This document shows positions 34,785-43,425 of a DNA stretch of 64,000 bases, one piece after another (the first letter of the stretch is position 1; each line of letters opens with the position of its first letter). This DNA comes from Gulosibacter chungangensis (lineage in GTDB: Bacteria > Actinomycetota > Actinomycetes > Actinomycetales > Microbacteriaceae), in assembly GCF_008831155.1 (NCBI RefSeq), contig NZ_WBKB01000002.1, forward strand, positions 391,946-455,945, given 5' to 3'. Below the pieces are notes generated by a model that was not told the origin of the DNA, searched no databases, and was given only the letters and a program-made list of their open reading frames with translations. Position numbers and translations under genes: made by a program.

Positions 34785-36032
34785 ATGACCAAGAAGATCG
34801 TAGTAACGGGCCTCGGAGCGTTCTCTCCGCTGGCGCCGAATGCGCGAGGAACCTGGGAAGCGCTACTTCGCGGTGAATCCGGTGCGCGTTCGCTCACTAA
34901 CCAGGCCGAGAAGTACAACATCGACCTTCCCGTCACCTTCGCGGCCACGGTGAAAGAAGACCCCGCGGAACACCTCGAACGCGTCACAGCCAAGCGCCTT
35001 GACCCTTCGAGCCAGTATGCGCTGATCTGCGCCCGCGAGGCATTCGCGGATGCGGGCCTCACCACTGACGCTATCGATCCCGAGCGTCTACTCGTTGATT
35101 GGGCCACCGGCATCGGTGGTGTCTGGACACTCCTGGACGCCTGGGACACCCTACGGGAGCGCGGTCCTCGACGCGTCATGCCACTGACCGTACCCATGCT
35201 GATGCCGAACGGTCCCGGGGCTGCCATCGGTATGGAACTCGGCGCACGCGCCGGAATCCACACGGCAGTTTCAGCCTGTGCTTCCAGCACGGAATCTATC
35301 TTCAACGCCTATCAGCACCTGCAGGCAGGCAACGCCGACGTCGTCATCGCCGGTGGTTCTGAAGCAGCGGTGCACCCGCTACCGATTGCTTCGTTTGCGG
35401 CCATGCAGGCGCTGTCCAAGCGCAATGACGATCCGCAGGTAGCTTCGCGACCCTATGACGTCGACCGCGATGGCTTTGTCCTCGGTGAGGGTGCGGCAGC
35501 GCTCGTACTCGAAACCGAAGAGCACGCCCTCGCTCGCGGCGCCCGCATTTACGCGGAAATCGCCGGCGGTGGCGTCACCGCCGATGCTTATCACATCACC
35601 GCACCGGAGCCCGAAGGTGCAGGCGCCTCGCGTGCCGTGCAGGCTTGCCTCGAGCAGGCTGATGCGACCCCGGATGATGTTGTGCACATTAACGCGCACG
35701 CCACATCGACTCCGGTCGGTGACATTGCCGAATACAACGCCTTTAAGCGTGTGTTTGGTGACCGGGTCGATTCCATTCCCGTCTCGGCAACCAAGGCATC
35801 TGTCGGCCACCTCCTCGGTGGTGCCGGGGCGATTGAGGCGATGTTCACCGTGCTCGCATTGCACGAGGGAATGCTCCCCCCGACAATCAACCTCGAGCAA
35901 CAAGACCCGGAAATCGGTCTCGATGTCGTCACCGAGCCGCGCAAGGTCGACGTGAAGTCGGGTGACATGGCCATCTCGACGTCCTTCGGGTTTGGTGGCC
36001 ACAACGCAGTACTCGGCATTCGTGCCTACTAG
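34785..36032 (+). CDS. fabF: 3-oxoacyl-ACP synthase II
   Basis: The elongating ketosynthase of type II fatty acid synthesis, 415 residues. The catalytic triad is visible: Cys in AVSACASSTESIF (about 168), His in HINAHATSTPVGD (about 305) and His in SVGHLLGGAGAIEA (about 340), with the C-terminal STSFGFGGHNAVL. The ATG at 34785 follows AAGGAAAAAG. It is the last gene of the fab operon and ends in a very long hairpin. Confidence 0.95.
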   Translation: MTKKIVVTGLGAFSPLAPNARGTWEALLRGESGARSLTNQAEKYNIDLPVTFAATVKEDPAEHLERVTAKRLDPSSQYALICAREAFADAGLTTDAIDPERLLVDWATGIGGVWTLLDAWDTLRERGPRRVMPLTVPMLMPNGPGAAIGMELGARAGIHTAVSACASSTESIFNAYQHLQAGNADVVIAGGSEAAVHPLPIASFAAMQALSKRNDDPQVASRPYDVDRDGFVLGEGAAALVLETEEHALARGARIYAEIAGGGVTADAYHITAPEPEGAGASRAVQACLEQADATPDDVVHINAHATSTPVGDIAEYNAFKRVFGDRVDSIPVSATKASVGHLLGGAGAIEAMFTVLALHEGMLPPTINLEQQDPEIGLDVVTEPRKVDVKSGDMAISTSFGFGGHNAVLGIRAY

Positions 36033-36057
36033 TCACCAGTAACGAGTCAGCGAAAAC

Positions 36058-36101
36058 GAAGAAGCGGCGTACGCATCCATGGATGCGTACGCCGCTTCTT
36101 C
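36058..36101. terminator. 21-bp perfect inverted repeat after fabF
   Basis: Bases 36058-36078 and 36081-36101 are exact reverse complements around a two-base centre. It lies between convergent fabF and the DUF3145 gene and has no poly-U tract. Confidence 0.8.
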
Positions 36102-36137
36102 GGTATCTGGGAGACAAATCGAAGTCTGGCAGCCTCG

Positions 36138-36641
36138 CTAGCCGACTCGGTGCATCCACACCACTGGGCTGTGATCACCCGCGGTGCGGAACGGTTCGAG
36201 CTCTTCGTCCCAGGCGTGCCCGAGCGCCAGTGCAAGTTCGCGGTGGAGTTCGGTGGCGTTCCCACCGCTGACCTCCATGGCATACCGGATGCGTTCCTCT
36301 GGAATTACCACGTTGCCGGCCATGTCCGTTTGCGCATAGAAGATCCCTAGGCCCGGTGTGTGCAGCCATCGGCCCCCGTCGACACCGGCGCTCGGGTCTT
36401 CGCTGACCTCGAATCGCAGGTGCTCCCACCCGCGCAGCTGTGAGGCAATCGCCGCTCCGGTACCCGCCGGCCCGTGCCAGGTGTATTCAGCACGCACCGA
36501 ACCCGGGATTACCGGCTGGGGTATCCACGGTAGGGACGCAGGCTCGCCGAGTGCGCGCCCTAGGCCCCATTCGACATGCTGGCACAGTGCGCGAGGTGCA
36601 GAGTGAACATAAAGGACACCCTGGGTTTGTGGTGCAGCCAT
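36138..36641 (-). CDS. DUF3145 family protein
   Basis: This 167-residue cytosolic protein begins with GVLYVHSAPRALCQHVEWGLG, the hallmark start of DUF3145. It continues with VRAEYTWHGPAGTGAAIASQ and ends in GHAWDEELEPFR...WMHRVG. The family is found only in Actinobacteria, usually beside the fab genes, and its function is not known. The ATG at 36641 has GGAGGAG before it; the frame is open to 36704 without similarity. It is convergent with fabF. Confidence 0.88.
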   Translation of the reverse strand: MAAPQTQGVLYVHSAPRALCQHVEWGLGRALGEPASLPWIPQPVIPGSVRAEYTWHGPAGTGAAIASQLRGWEHLRFEVSEDPSAGVDGGRWLHTPGLGIFYAQTDMAGNVVIPEERIRYAMEVSGGNATELHRELALALGHAWDEELEPFRTAGDHSPVVWMHRVG

Positions 36642-36841
36642 TTTCTCCTCCAGTTTCACGGGTGGTACGTCTTCCCCTACGTCCATACGTGTGACTGAGG
36701 CCATACGGCGTCACCGTCGGTTATTCAATTCGACGATATCTCGTTGTCACAGGAATTATGCCTGACATTAGCCTCAAATCACAAGCATGTGATTTATCGA
36801 TACGGCGTGTTTCTCTTTGTGTGGCTATTGCTGGTTAATTG

Positions 36842-36882
36842 ATCGCGGCCCGAATCCAGCACGCTTGGATTCGGGCCGCGAT
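36842..36882. terminator. 17-bp perfect hairpin after glgP
   Basis: ATCGCGGCCCGAATCCA (36842-36858) pairs with TGGATTCGGGCCGCGAT (36866-36882), loop GCACGCT. It lies beyond the minus-strand glgP stop. The rest of the 255-base stretch 36642-36896 is comparatively AT-rich and should hold the DUF3145 promoter; I see nothing else in it. Confidence 0.78.
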
Positions 36883-36896
36883 TCAACGGGTCGTAA

Positions 36897-39449
36897 CTAG
36901 TTCGGGAACCGTACCAGTCCCAGCTCCGCGGGAGAGCGCAGCAAGCGGTGGTGTGGGACCACTCGAACGGTATACCCGAAGGTGCCAGGCAGGTCCACCG
37001 GGATATCCATCACAAACTGCGAACCGTCTGCTGTGGCATCCATTGTCACGGTCCGCGGATTCACAAGTTCACCGTATTCATCGGTGATGCCGATAACCGC
37101 TTCCACCCGAATATCTTCCGGTGTGAGTGAACCTAATTGGACGGTTGCTTCAAATTGTGCGTGGCTTCCGGCTTGAGCGGAACCGGTCACATTTCGAATT
37201 TCGGTAATCGCAACTTGTGGCCAAGCATCCTTCACTTTGCTTTGCCACTGCGCGAATGCGCGAGCATTCTCGAGCTGGTTGGCGATCCGGGAGGTGCGAC
37301 CGGCGGGCAGGTAGAGGTCCTTGCAGTAGTCGCGCACCATTCGCTCGGCCGCAACCTGCGGACCAACCTGCGACATCGAGTAGCGAATCTTCTCCACCCA
37401 GGCCTGCGGCACTCCCTGTTCGTCACGGTCGTAGAACATCGGCACAATTTCATGTTCGAGGATGTCGTACAGTGCCTGTGATTCCCATTTATCACGCATG
37501 TGTGGGTCTGCGTGCACGGCGCTCGGAATCGTCCAGCCGGCTTCATCATCCCGGAACTCATCCCACCATCCGTCTGAGATCGACAGGGTGAGACATCCGT
37601 TCATCACGGCCTTCATGCCGGAGGTTCCCGAGGCTTCCTGCGGACGAATCGGGTTATTGAGCCATACATCCGATCCCGCAACGAGGAATTTTGCCATGGA
37701 GATGTTGTAATCCGGAATGAAGATGATGCGATCGCGAACCCCGGCATCGTCGGCATAGCGGATCAGTTCCTGAAGCAGCTCTTTGCCGCCCATGTCCGCC
37801 GGGTGTGCTTTACCGGCAATCACGAACTGGACGGGACGCTCAGGATTCATCAGGATGCGGCGCAGTCGCTCGGGGTTTTGCAGCATCAGCGTGAGGCGCT
37901 TGTACGTGGACACGCGCCGAGCGAAGCCAATCGTGAGCGCATTTGGGTTGAAGATGTTCTTCGTCCAGCCGAGTTCGGCTTCCTGCGCCCCGCGGTCTTC
38001 CCAGGACTGCAGCGAAAGCGCGCGGGAGTGCTCGACGAGTTCCTTGCGCAGTTCATTGCGCACTCGCCAGAGTTCAGATGCACCGATAGCGTCGGGTGCG
38101 TTCCAGTGATTGGCGGTCGTGAGGTCCCGATTGCCACTCATAGCAGAGGCAATCGATTTCATCGGCTTGCGGATCCAGGTGGGGATGTGCACGCCATTGG
38201 TTACCGACGTGATCGGCACTTCGCGCTCATCAAAATTGGGGTAGAGATCCTTGAACATCGACCGTGACACGGCACCGTGCAGCTTCGCTACACCGTTCGC
38301 GTACTGAGCCAGGCGCAGACCGAGGTGTGCCATGTTGAAGCGGTTTGGGTCCTCTTCCTTGCCGAGTTCCAGGGCTCGGGATACCGGTACGCCAGGCGCA
38401 AGCCGGGAGATTCCCGACTCATCACCCTGCAGGTAGCGTTCTGCGAGCAGCATGTCGAATCGGTCGATACCTGCAGGGACCGGGGTGTGGGTAGTAAAGA
38501 GTGTGGATGCGCGTACCACAGCAAGCGCGGTTTCAAAGGTCTCCCCCGTACGGATGAGCTGTCCCATCCGTTCGACACCCGCGAAGCCCGCGTGACCCTC
38601 GTTCATGTGGATGACATCGGGCTGTTTGCGGCCAGTGATTTCGCAGAACCGCTGCACGGCTCGCAGCCCTGCAACACCGAGCACGAGCTCCTGCTTGATC
38701 CGGTGCTCCGCATCGCCACCGTAAAGCCGGTCGGTGATGACTCGGAAGTCTTCCGGGTTCGCTTCAATATTCGTGTCAAGCAGCAGCAGTGGCACCCGGC
38801 CAATGTCGGCCTTCCATACGGCCGCGAGTACCTCGCGCTGTTCTGGGTAGGTCACGCTGACGTGGAGCTGCTCGCCCTGCTCGTCCAGCACGGGCAAGAC
38901 AGCGAGATCCTGCGGATCGTGCTCGGTGTAGTGCTCCTGTTGCCAGCCCTCGCGTGAGAGGGTCTGCTTGAAGTATCCGTAGGTGTAGAGCAGCCCCACA
39001 CCGATGATCGGCACGCCGAGGTCCGAAGCTGACTTCATGTGGTCGCCAGCGAGCACACCGAGTCCGCCCGAATAGATTGGCAGCGATTGGTGAACACCGA
39101 ATTCCATCGAGAAATACGCAATCGTGGTGTCGGCGTCTTCGGCGCCGGCGGTGTTCTTTTTGAACCACCGATCAAGTTCGCAGTAAGACTCGAAATCTTC
39201 GAGTTCCTGCTGCATTCGGTGCAGGAAGGTTTCGTCCTGTGCAAGTTCCTGCACCTTGCTCGCGCGCAGTGATTTCAACAGGGTGATGGGGTTGTGGCCG
39301 GTCTTGGTCCATAGGGCTGGGTCAATGCTGCGGAACAGCTCGTGCGTCTCATTACGCCATGACCACCGAAGATTCATCGCGAGGGTTTGCAATGGCTGCA
39401 GTGCCTCGGGGAGGAGAGGGGTCACATTAAGCGAGTCATATGCTTTCAC
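36897..39449 (-). CDS. glgP: Alpha-glucan phosphorylase (GT35)
   Basis: It releases glucose 1-phosphate from glycogen-type glucans. The 850-residue protein has the actinobacterial N-terminal DUF3417 region (PLQTLAMNLRWSWRNETHELF), IAYFSMEFGVHQSLPIYSGGLG, HMNEGHAGF, TTHTPVPAGIDRF, and the PLP-lysine region EASGTSGMKAVMNGCLT (the common form is GTSNMK; here GTSGMK). The last 100 residues are an added beta domain (VEAVIGITDEYGELV). Length fits the trehalose/maltodextrin-type single-chain members. No other glycogen genes are adjacent. Confidence 0.94.
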   Translation of the reverse strand: MKAYDSLNVTPLLPEALQPLQTLAMNLRWSWRNETHELFRSIDPALWTKTGHNPITLLKSLRASKVQELAQDETFLHRMQQELEDFESYCELDRWFKKNTAGAEDADTTIAYFSMEFGVHQSLPIYSGGLGVLAGDHMKSASDLGVPIIGVGLLYTYGYFKQTLSREGWQQEHYTEHDPQDLAVLPVLDEQGEQLHVSVTYPEQREVLAAVWKADIGRVPLLLLDTNIEANPEDFRVITDRLYGGDAEHRIKQELVLGVAGLRAVQRFCEITGRKQPDVIHMNEGHAGFAGVERMGQLIRTGETFETALAVVRASTLFTTHTPVPAGIDRFDMLLAERYLQGDESGISRLAPGVPVSRALELGKEEDPNRFNMAHLGLRLAQYANGVAKLHGAVSRSMFKDLYPNFDEREVPITSVTNGVHIPTWIRKPMKSIASAMSGNRDLTTANHWNAPDAIGASELWRVRNELRKELVEHSRALSLQSWEDRGAQEAELGWTKNIFNPNALTIGFARRVSTYKRLTLMLQNPERLRRILMNPERPVQFVIAGKAHPADMGGKELLQELIRYADDAGVRDRIIFIPDYNISMAKFLVAGSDVWLNNPIRPQEASGTSGMKAVMNGCLTLSISDGWWDEFRDDEAGWTIPSAVHADPHMRDKWESQALYDILEHEIVPMFYDRDEQGVPQAWVEKIRYSMSQVGPQVAAERMVRDYCKDLYLPAGRTSRIANQLENARAFAQWQSKVKDAWPQVAITEIRNVTGSAQAGSHAQFEATVQLGSLTPEDIRVEAVIGITDEYGELVNPRTVTMDATADGSQFVMDIPVDLPGTFGYTVRVVPHHRLLRSPAELGLVRFPN

Positions 39450-39565
39450 TCGGCCAGACTACTCAAGGAAGTGAACGAACGGTGGCTTTGTCGTGACAAA
39501 TTTTTGTCTGGCTAGTTTCGAACCGACATTCATTATGAGTGGCCGCAGAATCGTTCGCGGCACGC

Positions 39566-39571
39566 TAGACT
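39566..39571 (+). promoter_or_regulatory. Candidate -10 of the CAT-anticodon tRNA gene
   Basis: TAGACT lies 12 bases before the mature tRNA start. No good -35 hexamer is visible at the expected distance. Confidence 0.35.
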
Positions 39572-39582
39572 TTCTTCGGTCC

Positions 39583-39656
39583 GGGGCGTTAGCTCAGCCG
39601 GTTAGAGCAGCGGACTCATAATCCGTCGGTCGCGGGTTCAAGCCCCGCACGCCCCA
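39583..39656 (+). tRNA. tRNA with anticodon CAT (elongator tRNA-Met, or tRNA-Ile2)
   Basis: Acceptor GGGGCGT pairs with ACGCCCC, the D arm is GCTCAGCCGGTTAGAGC, the anticodon stem-loop is GCGGA-CTCATAA-TCCGT, and the T arm is GCGGG-TTCAAGC-CCCGC. The discriminator is A and CCA is not encoded. CAT anticodons serve initiator Met, elongator Met or lysidine-modified Ile2. The anticodon stem lacks the three G-C pairs of initiators. Elongator Met is my choice, but Ile2 is not excluded. Confidence 0.93.
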
Positions 39657-39667
39657 CCGGATAGCAA

Positions 39668-39707
39668 CAGCCCCTGGTGCGCACGTCTAAGCGCGCACCA
39701 GGGGCTG
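39668..39707. terminator. 15-bp perfect hairpin between the tRNA and lysA
   Basis: CAGCCCCTGGTGCGC (39668-39682) pairs with GCGCACCAGGGGCTG (39693-39707). It separates the plus-strand tRNA from the minus-strand lysA-like gene and probably ends both transcripts. Confidence 0.78.
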
Positions 39708-39718
39708 ACTGCTTGGTT

Positions 39719-41011
39719 CTAGCGGGCGAGCAGCGGATCGTGCTGGACCGAGCCAATGTCCTCACTGACCCCGAGTCCTGCCACGGTCGCAAAATAGTCC
39801 CGTGGGGTCTCCGCGCGGCGGATGAGTCGGGCGCTACCGTCTTCCTCGAGCAGCACCTCGGCGGAGCGCAGCTTGCCGTTGTAGTTGTGTCCCATGGAAT
39901 GACCGTGGGCCCCGGCATCGTGAATCACCACGAGGTCGCCAAGTTGGATCTGCGGCAGTTTCCGATCAATCGCGAATTTATCGTTGTTCTCGCAGAGCGC
40001 CCCTGTGACGTCGTAGACCTCGCTGAGCGGCGCATCCTCTCGCCCGGCCACGGTGATGTGGTGATACGCGCCGTACATGGAAGGGCGCATGAGATTCGAC
40101 GCCGAAGCGTCAAGCCCGATGTAGTGCTTGTGGATGTTTTTCTCATGGATCGCAGTCGCGACGAGCCAACCGTTCGGCCCGGTGATGAAGCGGCCGAGTT
40201 CGGTCACTACGGCCACTTCCCCGAGTCCGGACGGCAGGATGGTCTCCTGATATGCCCGCTCAACTTCGCGGCCGATGCGAGCGAGGTCCGCGCGGGGTCC
40301 CCCGGGCTCGTAGCCGATGCCGATCCCGCCGGAGAGGTTCACCAGGAAGAACTCCGCGCCGCAGGTCTCATGAAGCTCTACCGCAAGTTCGAATAGCATT
40401 CGCGCAATTGTCGGGTAGTAGTCACTATCCGTGGTGTTTGAGGAGAGGAAGGTGTGCAAGCCAAACTGTTTCACGCCCAGTTCCTGCAACCGACGAACGG
40501 CCACCGGGATCTGCTCGGGCGTCATACCGAACTTGGCCTCGGCGGGATTCCCCATCACCTTGGTGCCAATGGAGAAGTCACCTCCAGGGTTATAGCGCAG
40601 TGAAATCCGCTCGGGAATGCCACCGTGTTCGGCGAGGAAATCGATGTGGGAGACGTCATCGAGGTTGATGATGACGTCGAGTTCACGGGCAAGTTCAAAG
40701 TCTTCGGCCGGGGTCACATTCGAAGAGAACATGATCTCGTCCCCGCGAAAGCCAACTTCGTGCGCGAGCAGCAGCTCCGTGTATGAGGCGCAGTCGACCC
40801 CGCAACCAAGTTCTTTGAGCAGTCGCAGGATGCTCGGATTGGGAGTGGCTTTGACCGCAAAGTATTCGGTAAAGCCGGGGTTCCAGGCGAATGCGGCCTG
40901 GAGTTCGCGGACATTGTCGCGGATGCCTTTCGCATCGTAGAGATGAAATGGCGTCGGCACCTGTTCGGTGATGGCGCGAAGCGTTTCAAGTGAGGGGGCT
41001 TGACGTGGCAT
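39719..41011 (-). CDS. lysA: Diaminopimelate decarboxylase-like PLP enzyme (group IV)
   Basis: Predicted to decarboxylate diaminopimelate to lysine. The 430-residue protein has the PLP lysine in EYFAVKATPNP (about residue 53), the Gly-rich phosphate-binding NLSGGIGIGYEPGG, and CENNDKFA with the active-site Cys of the partner subunit. Where standard LysA reads LHxHIGSQ, this protein reads GLHTFLSSNTTDSDYYP, so it belongs to a divergent branch; substrate stereochemistry should not be assumed. It starts 3 bases after dapL ends, a tight two-gene operon that ties it to the diaminopimelate pathway. Confidence 0.85.
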   Translation of the reverse strand: MPRQAPSLETLRAITEQVPTPFHLYDAKGIRDNVRELQAAFAWNPGFTEYFAVKATPNPSILRLLKELGCGVDCASYTELLLAHEVGFRGDEIMFSSNVTPAEDFELARELDVIINLDDVSHIDFLAEHGGIPERISLRYNPGGDFSIGTKVMGNPAEAKFGMTPEQIPVAVRRLQELGVKQFGLHTFLSSNTTDSDYYPTIARMLFELAVELHETCGAEFFLVNLSGGIGIGYEPGGPRADLARIGREVERAYQETILPSGLGEVAVVTELGRFITGPNGWLVATAIHEKNIHKHYIGLDASASNLMRPSMYGAYHHITVAGREDAPLSEVYDVTGALCENNDKFAIDRKLPQIQLGDLVVIHDAGAHGHSMGHNYNGKLRSAEVLLEEDGSARLIRRAETPRDYFATVAGLGVSEDIGSVQHDPLLAR

Positions 41012-41014
41012 CGG

Positions 41015-42256
41015 TTAGTTTTCCGATCGAATCAGGGAGGGTGAATAGGTTGGGATGATCGCGGCCAATCGCGTTACCGCCTCGCGGGTGTCTTCATAGC
41101 TGCCGAAGGCGCTCAGTCGGAAGTGGTCTGCTCCCGCAGGACCAAAACCAACGCCGGGGGTTCCGACAATTTGCGCTTCCTGGAGCAGCGCGTCAAAGAA
41201 CGTCCAGGAATCGAGTCCACCGGGGCAGCGGAACCAGACGTACGGTGAGTTCAGGCCGCCAACTGCGGGCACGCCGTTATTAAGCAACGCATCCCGAATA
41301 AGTCCGGCATTGCGGAGGTAGTAATCGAGGTCGGTCTGTACCTGGCGACTGCCTGCTTCGCTGTAGATTGCTTCGGCGGCGCGCTGCACGATGTACGGAG
41401 TTCCATTGAATTTCGTCGCGTGTCGACGGCTCCACATGGTGTGGAGCGAGGCCCCATCACGGTGAAGCGCGCGCGGCACGACCGTCCAAGAGCAGCGCAG
41501 GCCGGTGAAGCCGGCGGTCTTTGAAAACGAGCCAAATTCGATGGCGACTTCTTCTGCGCCCGGGATCTCGTAGATCGAGCGCGGTACCGAGTCGTCCTTG
41601 ATGAAGGCGCGGTAGGCGACGTCGAAGAGAATCACGGCACCGGTAGCCCGTGCCCAATCCACCCAGCGTTCAAGGTTCTCTCGCGAGAGCGTCGTGCCGG
41701 TGGGGTTATTTGGCGAGCAGAGATAGACGAGGTCGACCGGCGTTTCTGGGATGCTCGGTCGGTAGTCGTTTTCTTCCGTGCACTCGAGATACGTCAGGTT
41801 GTCCCAGCGACCGTTAGTACATTCCCCGAGTCGCCCGCTGAGAGCATTCGAGTCGACATAGACTGGATACACCGGATCGCTCACGGCGACGGTTGCGTCC
41901 GCGGCAAAGAGTTCCTGAATGCCTGCGGTATCTGTTTTTGAACCGTCACCGACGAAGATCTCATCAGGGCTGATCGGGGCGCCGAGTGGGGCGTACTCCC
42001 CCGCGACGATGGCCTCTCGCAAGAATAGATACCCCTGTTCCGGACCGTACCCGCGGAAGCCTATTGTCGTGGCCTGTTCGGACGCGGCACGTTGAAGTGT
42101 ATCGGCCACCGCCGCTGCCAGGGGCCTTGTGACATCGCCAATCCCGAGGCGCAAGATTTCCGCACTGGGATGCTCGTCCTGGTATTGCTTGACGCGCGTG
42201 GCGACCTCGGAGAAAAGGTAAGCCGGTGGGATTTTTCCATAATGCTGATTGATCAA
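41015..42256 (-). CDS. dapL: LL-diaminopimelate aminotransferase
   Basis: DapL turns tetrahydrodipicolinate directly into LL-diaminopimelate with glutamate, bypassing the succinylated intermediates. The 413-residue class I aminotransferase has the DapL N-terminal pattern PPAYLFSEVATRV and ILRLGIGDVTRPL, then TIGFRGYGPEQGYLFLREAI, VDLVYLCSPNNPTGTTLSRE and the PLP lysine in FGSFSKTAGFTGLRCSW. These are typical of plant/Chlamydia-type DapL and are not seen in DapC. Actinobacteria mostly use the succinylase route, so this is unusual. It is the first gene of the dapL-lysA operon. Confidence 0.9.
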   Translation of the reverse strand: MINQHYGKIPPAYLFSEVATRVKQYQDEHPSAEILRLGIGDVTRPLAAAVADTLQRAASEQATTIGFRGYGPEQGYLFLREAIVAGEYAPLGAPISPDEIFVGDGSKTDTAGIQELFAADATVAVSDPVYPVYVDSNALSGRLGECTNGRWDNLTYLECTEENDYRPSIPETPVDLVYLCSPNNPTGTTLSRENLERWVDWARATGAVILFDVAYRAFIKDDSVPRSIYEIPGAEEVAIEFGSFSKTAGFTGLRCSWTVVPRALHRDGASLHTMWSRRHATKFNGTPYIVQRAAEAIYSEAGSRQVQTDLDYYLRNAGLIRDALLNNGVPAVGGLNSPYVWFRCPGGLDSWTFFDALLQEAQIVGTPGVGFGPAGADHFRLSAFGSYEDTREAVTRLAAIIPTYSPSLIRSEN

Positions 42257-42308
42257 GTGCTAACTCCATTTAACTTGCGCAACTGTGATGCGCACAAGCA
42301 TTAAGTGT

Positions 42309-42321
42309 CCACTGTTAGTGG
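42309..42321. promoter_or_regulatory. Palindrome upstream of dapL
   Basis: CCACT-GTT-AGTGG is a perfect 5-bp-arm palindrome about 53 bases before the dapL start, in the 180-base divergent region with the siderophore-interacting gene. Candidate operator; related half sites (CTAGTGG) follow at 42336-42342. Confidence 0.35.
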
Positions 42322-42351
42322 CGTCATGTCAACGGCTAGTGGCTGGTGTGG

Positions 42352-42370
42352 GTTAATGAGGTAAACCTAA
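42352..42370. promoter_or_regulatory. Candidate DtxR/IdeR iron box
   Basis: GTTAATGAGGTAAACCTAA matches the actinobacterial iron-box consensus TTAGGTTAGGCTAACCTAA at 11 of 19 positions, with the right half AACCTAA perfect. It stands 67 bases before a siderophore-interacting protein gene, which is a usual target of iron repression. Confidence 0.4.
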
Positions 42371-42436
42371 GTAGGCTGGGGAGGATACCTATGCACAGGT
42401 GTGATCCTGCGAAGGCCCATACCAACAAGGAGACTC

Positions 42437-43303
42437 GTGATCGAACGAAAAGCACGTAAGCCCAAGGTTCAGACTGTTCTTGAAGTGATCCGTCGTGAGC
42501 AACTCACCCCGCACATGGTGCGCCTCTATATCGGTGGCGAGAACTTTGCGGCGTTTAACGCCAACGCCTTCACCGATCCCTACATCAAGATTTTTTTCGT
42601 AAAGCCCGAGCTCGGTCTTGAGCCGCCTTATAACGTGCAGGAGTTGCGCGAAACCCTGGCCCCCGAGGACCTGCCGGTGACCCGTACCTACACGGTTCGC
42701 GAAGTGAACGCCGAAGAGGAGTGGATCTCGGTGGACTTCGTTGTCCACGGCGAAGCCGGCCTGGCAGCACCGTGGGCAGCAACTGCCGAGCCCGGTGAAC
42801 GCGTGGTGTTTGCGGGGCCCGGCGGTGGCTACGCTCCCGATGCCAGTGCGGACTGGCACCTGCTTGTCGGTGACGAATCGGCCCTACCAGCAATCGCTTC
42901 GTCGATTGAGGCGATGACGCCGGAAGCTCAGGGTATCGCGCTGATCGAGGTTGGCGGCGAGGAGGATGAGCAGTCCATTACCGCGCCCGCAGGAATCGAG
43001 ATTCGCTGGGTGCACCGTGGCGATGAAGAAGCTGGCACCTCGAACGTCCTCGTTGAGGCTGTCCGGAATCTGGAGTGGCGCGCGGGCCGTGTGCAGGTAT
43101 TTGCGCACGGCGAGCGCGAAGCCATCAAGAAACTGCGCGATGTTTTCTTCAAGCAGCACGAACTCGAGCGCAAGCAGGTCTCGATCTCGGGCTACTGGGC
43201 CTACGGTCGCGTCGAAGACGAATTCCAGGCAGAGAAACGCACCCCGATTGGACAGATCCTGCCGCCGGAGGAGACCGCTGAGGTCACAGCGTCCACTCGG
43301 TAA
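42437..43303 (+). CDS. Siderophore-interacting protein (FAD ferric-siderophore reductase family)
   Basis: A cytosolic flavin reductase that frees iron from imported ferric siderophores. The 288-residue protein has HMVRLYIGGENF at the start of the FAD barrel, the FAD motif LPVTRTYTVREV (R-x-Y-T), VFAGPGGGY, the NAD(P)-side LLVGDESALPAIASSIE (about 153-170), and the C-terminal SIP signature SISGYWAYGRVEDEF. The GTG at 42437 with AAGGAG 4 bases upstream is chosen; the frame is open to 42401. A possible iron box lies upstream. An MFS transporter gene follows on the same strand. Confidence 0.9.
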   Translation: MIERKARKPKVQTVLEVIRREQLTPHMVRLYIGGENFAAFNANAFTDPYIKIFFVKPELGLEPPYNVQELRETLAPEDLPVTRTYTVREVNAEEEWISVDFVVHGEAGLAAPWAATAEPGERVVFAGPGGGYAPDASADWHLLVGDESALPAIASSIEAMTPEAQGIALIEVGGEEDEQSITAPAGIEIRWVHRGDEEAGTSNVLVEAVRNLEWRAGRVQVFAHGEREAIKKLRDVFFKQHELERKQVSISGYWAYGRVEDEFQAEKRTPIGQILPPEETAEVTASTR

Positions 43304-43334
43304 AAGTCGGATGCTCAGCGCAGGACTAGGATGA

Positions 43335-43366
43335 GGGGGTTCGTCGGCACGTTCCGACGGGCCCCC
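43335..43366 (+). terminator. Hairpin between the siderophore-interacting gene and the MFS gene
   Basis: GGGGG-tt-CGTCGG (43335-43347) pairs with CCGACG-gg-CCCCC (43354-43366), interrupted by one T-T/G-G internal mismatch. Possible terminator or attenuator before the transporter gene. Confidence 0.5.
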
Positions 43367-43425
43367 GATTGCTCCCGGATTCCTTACGGGACCCTTTCGG
43401 GACAGAAATCCGATCAGGAGCAGGC

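Noticed and set aside
33326..36032. Polyketide synthase cluster reading of fabH-acpP-fabF
   Set aside because: Order, lengths and the flanking aceE, PucR regulator and DUF3145 genes mark it as the primary fatty acid synthase locus.
42257..42436. Lysine riboswitch upstream of dapL
   Set aside because: The 180-base region is shared with a divergent gene and I could not find the conserved lysine-aptamer core.
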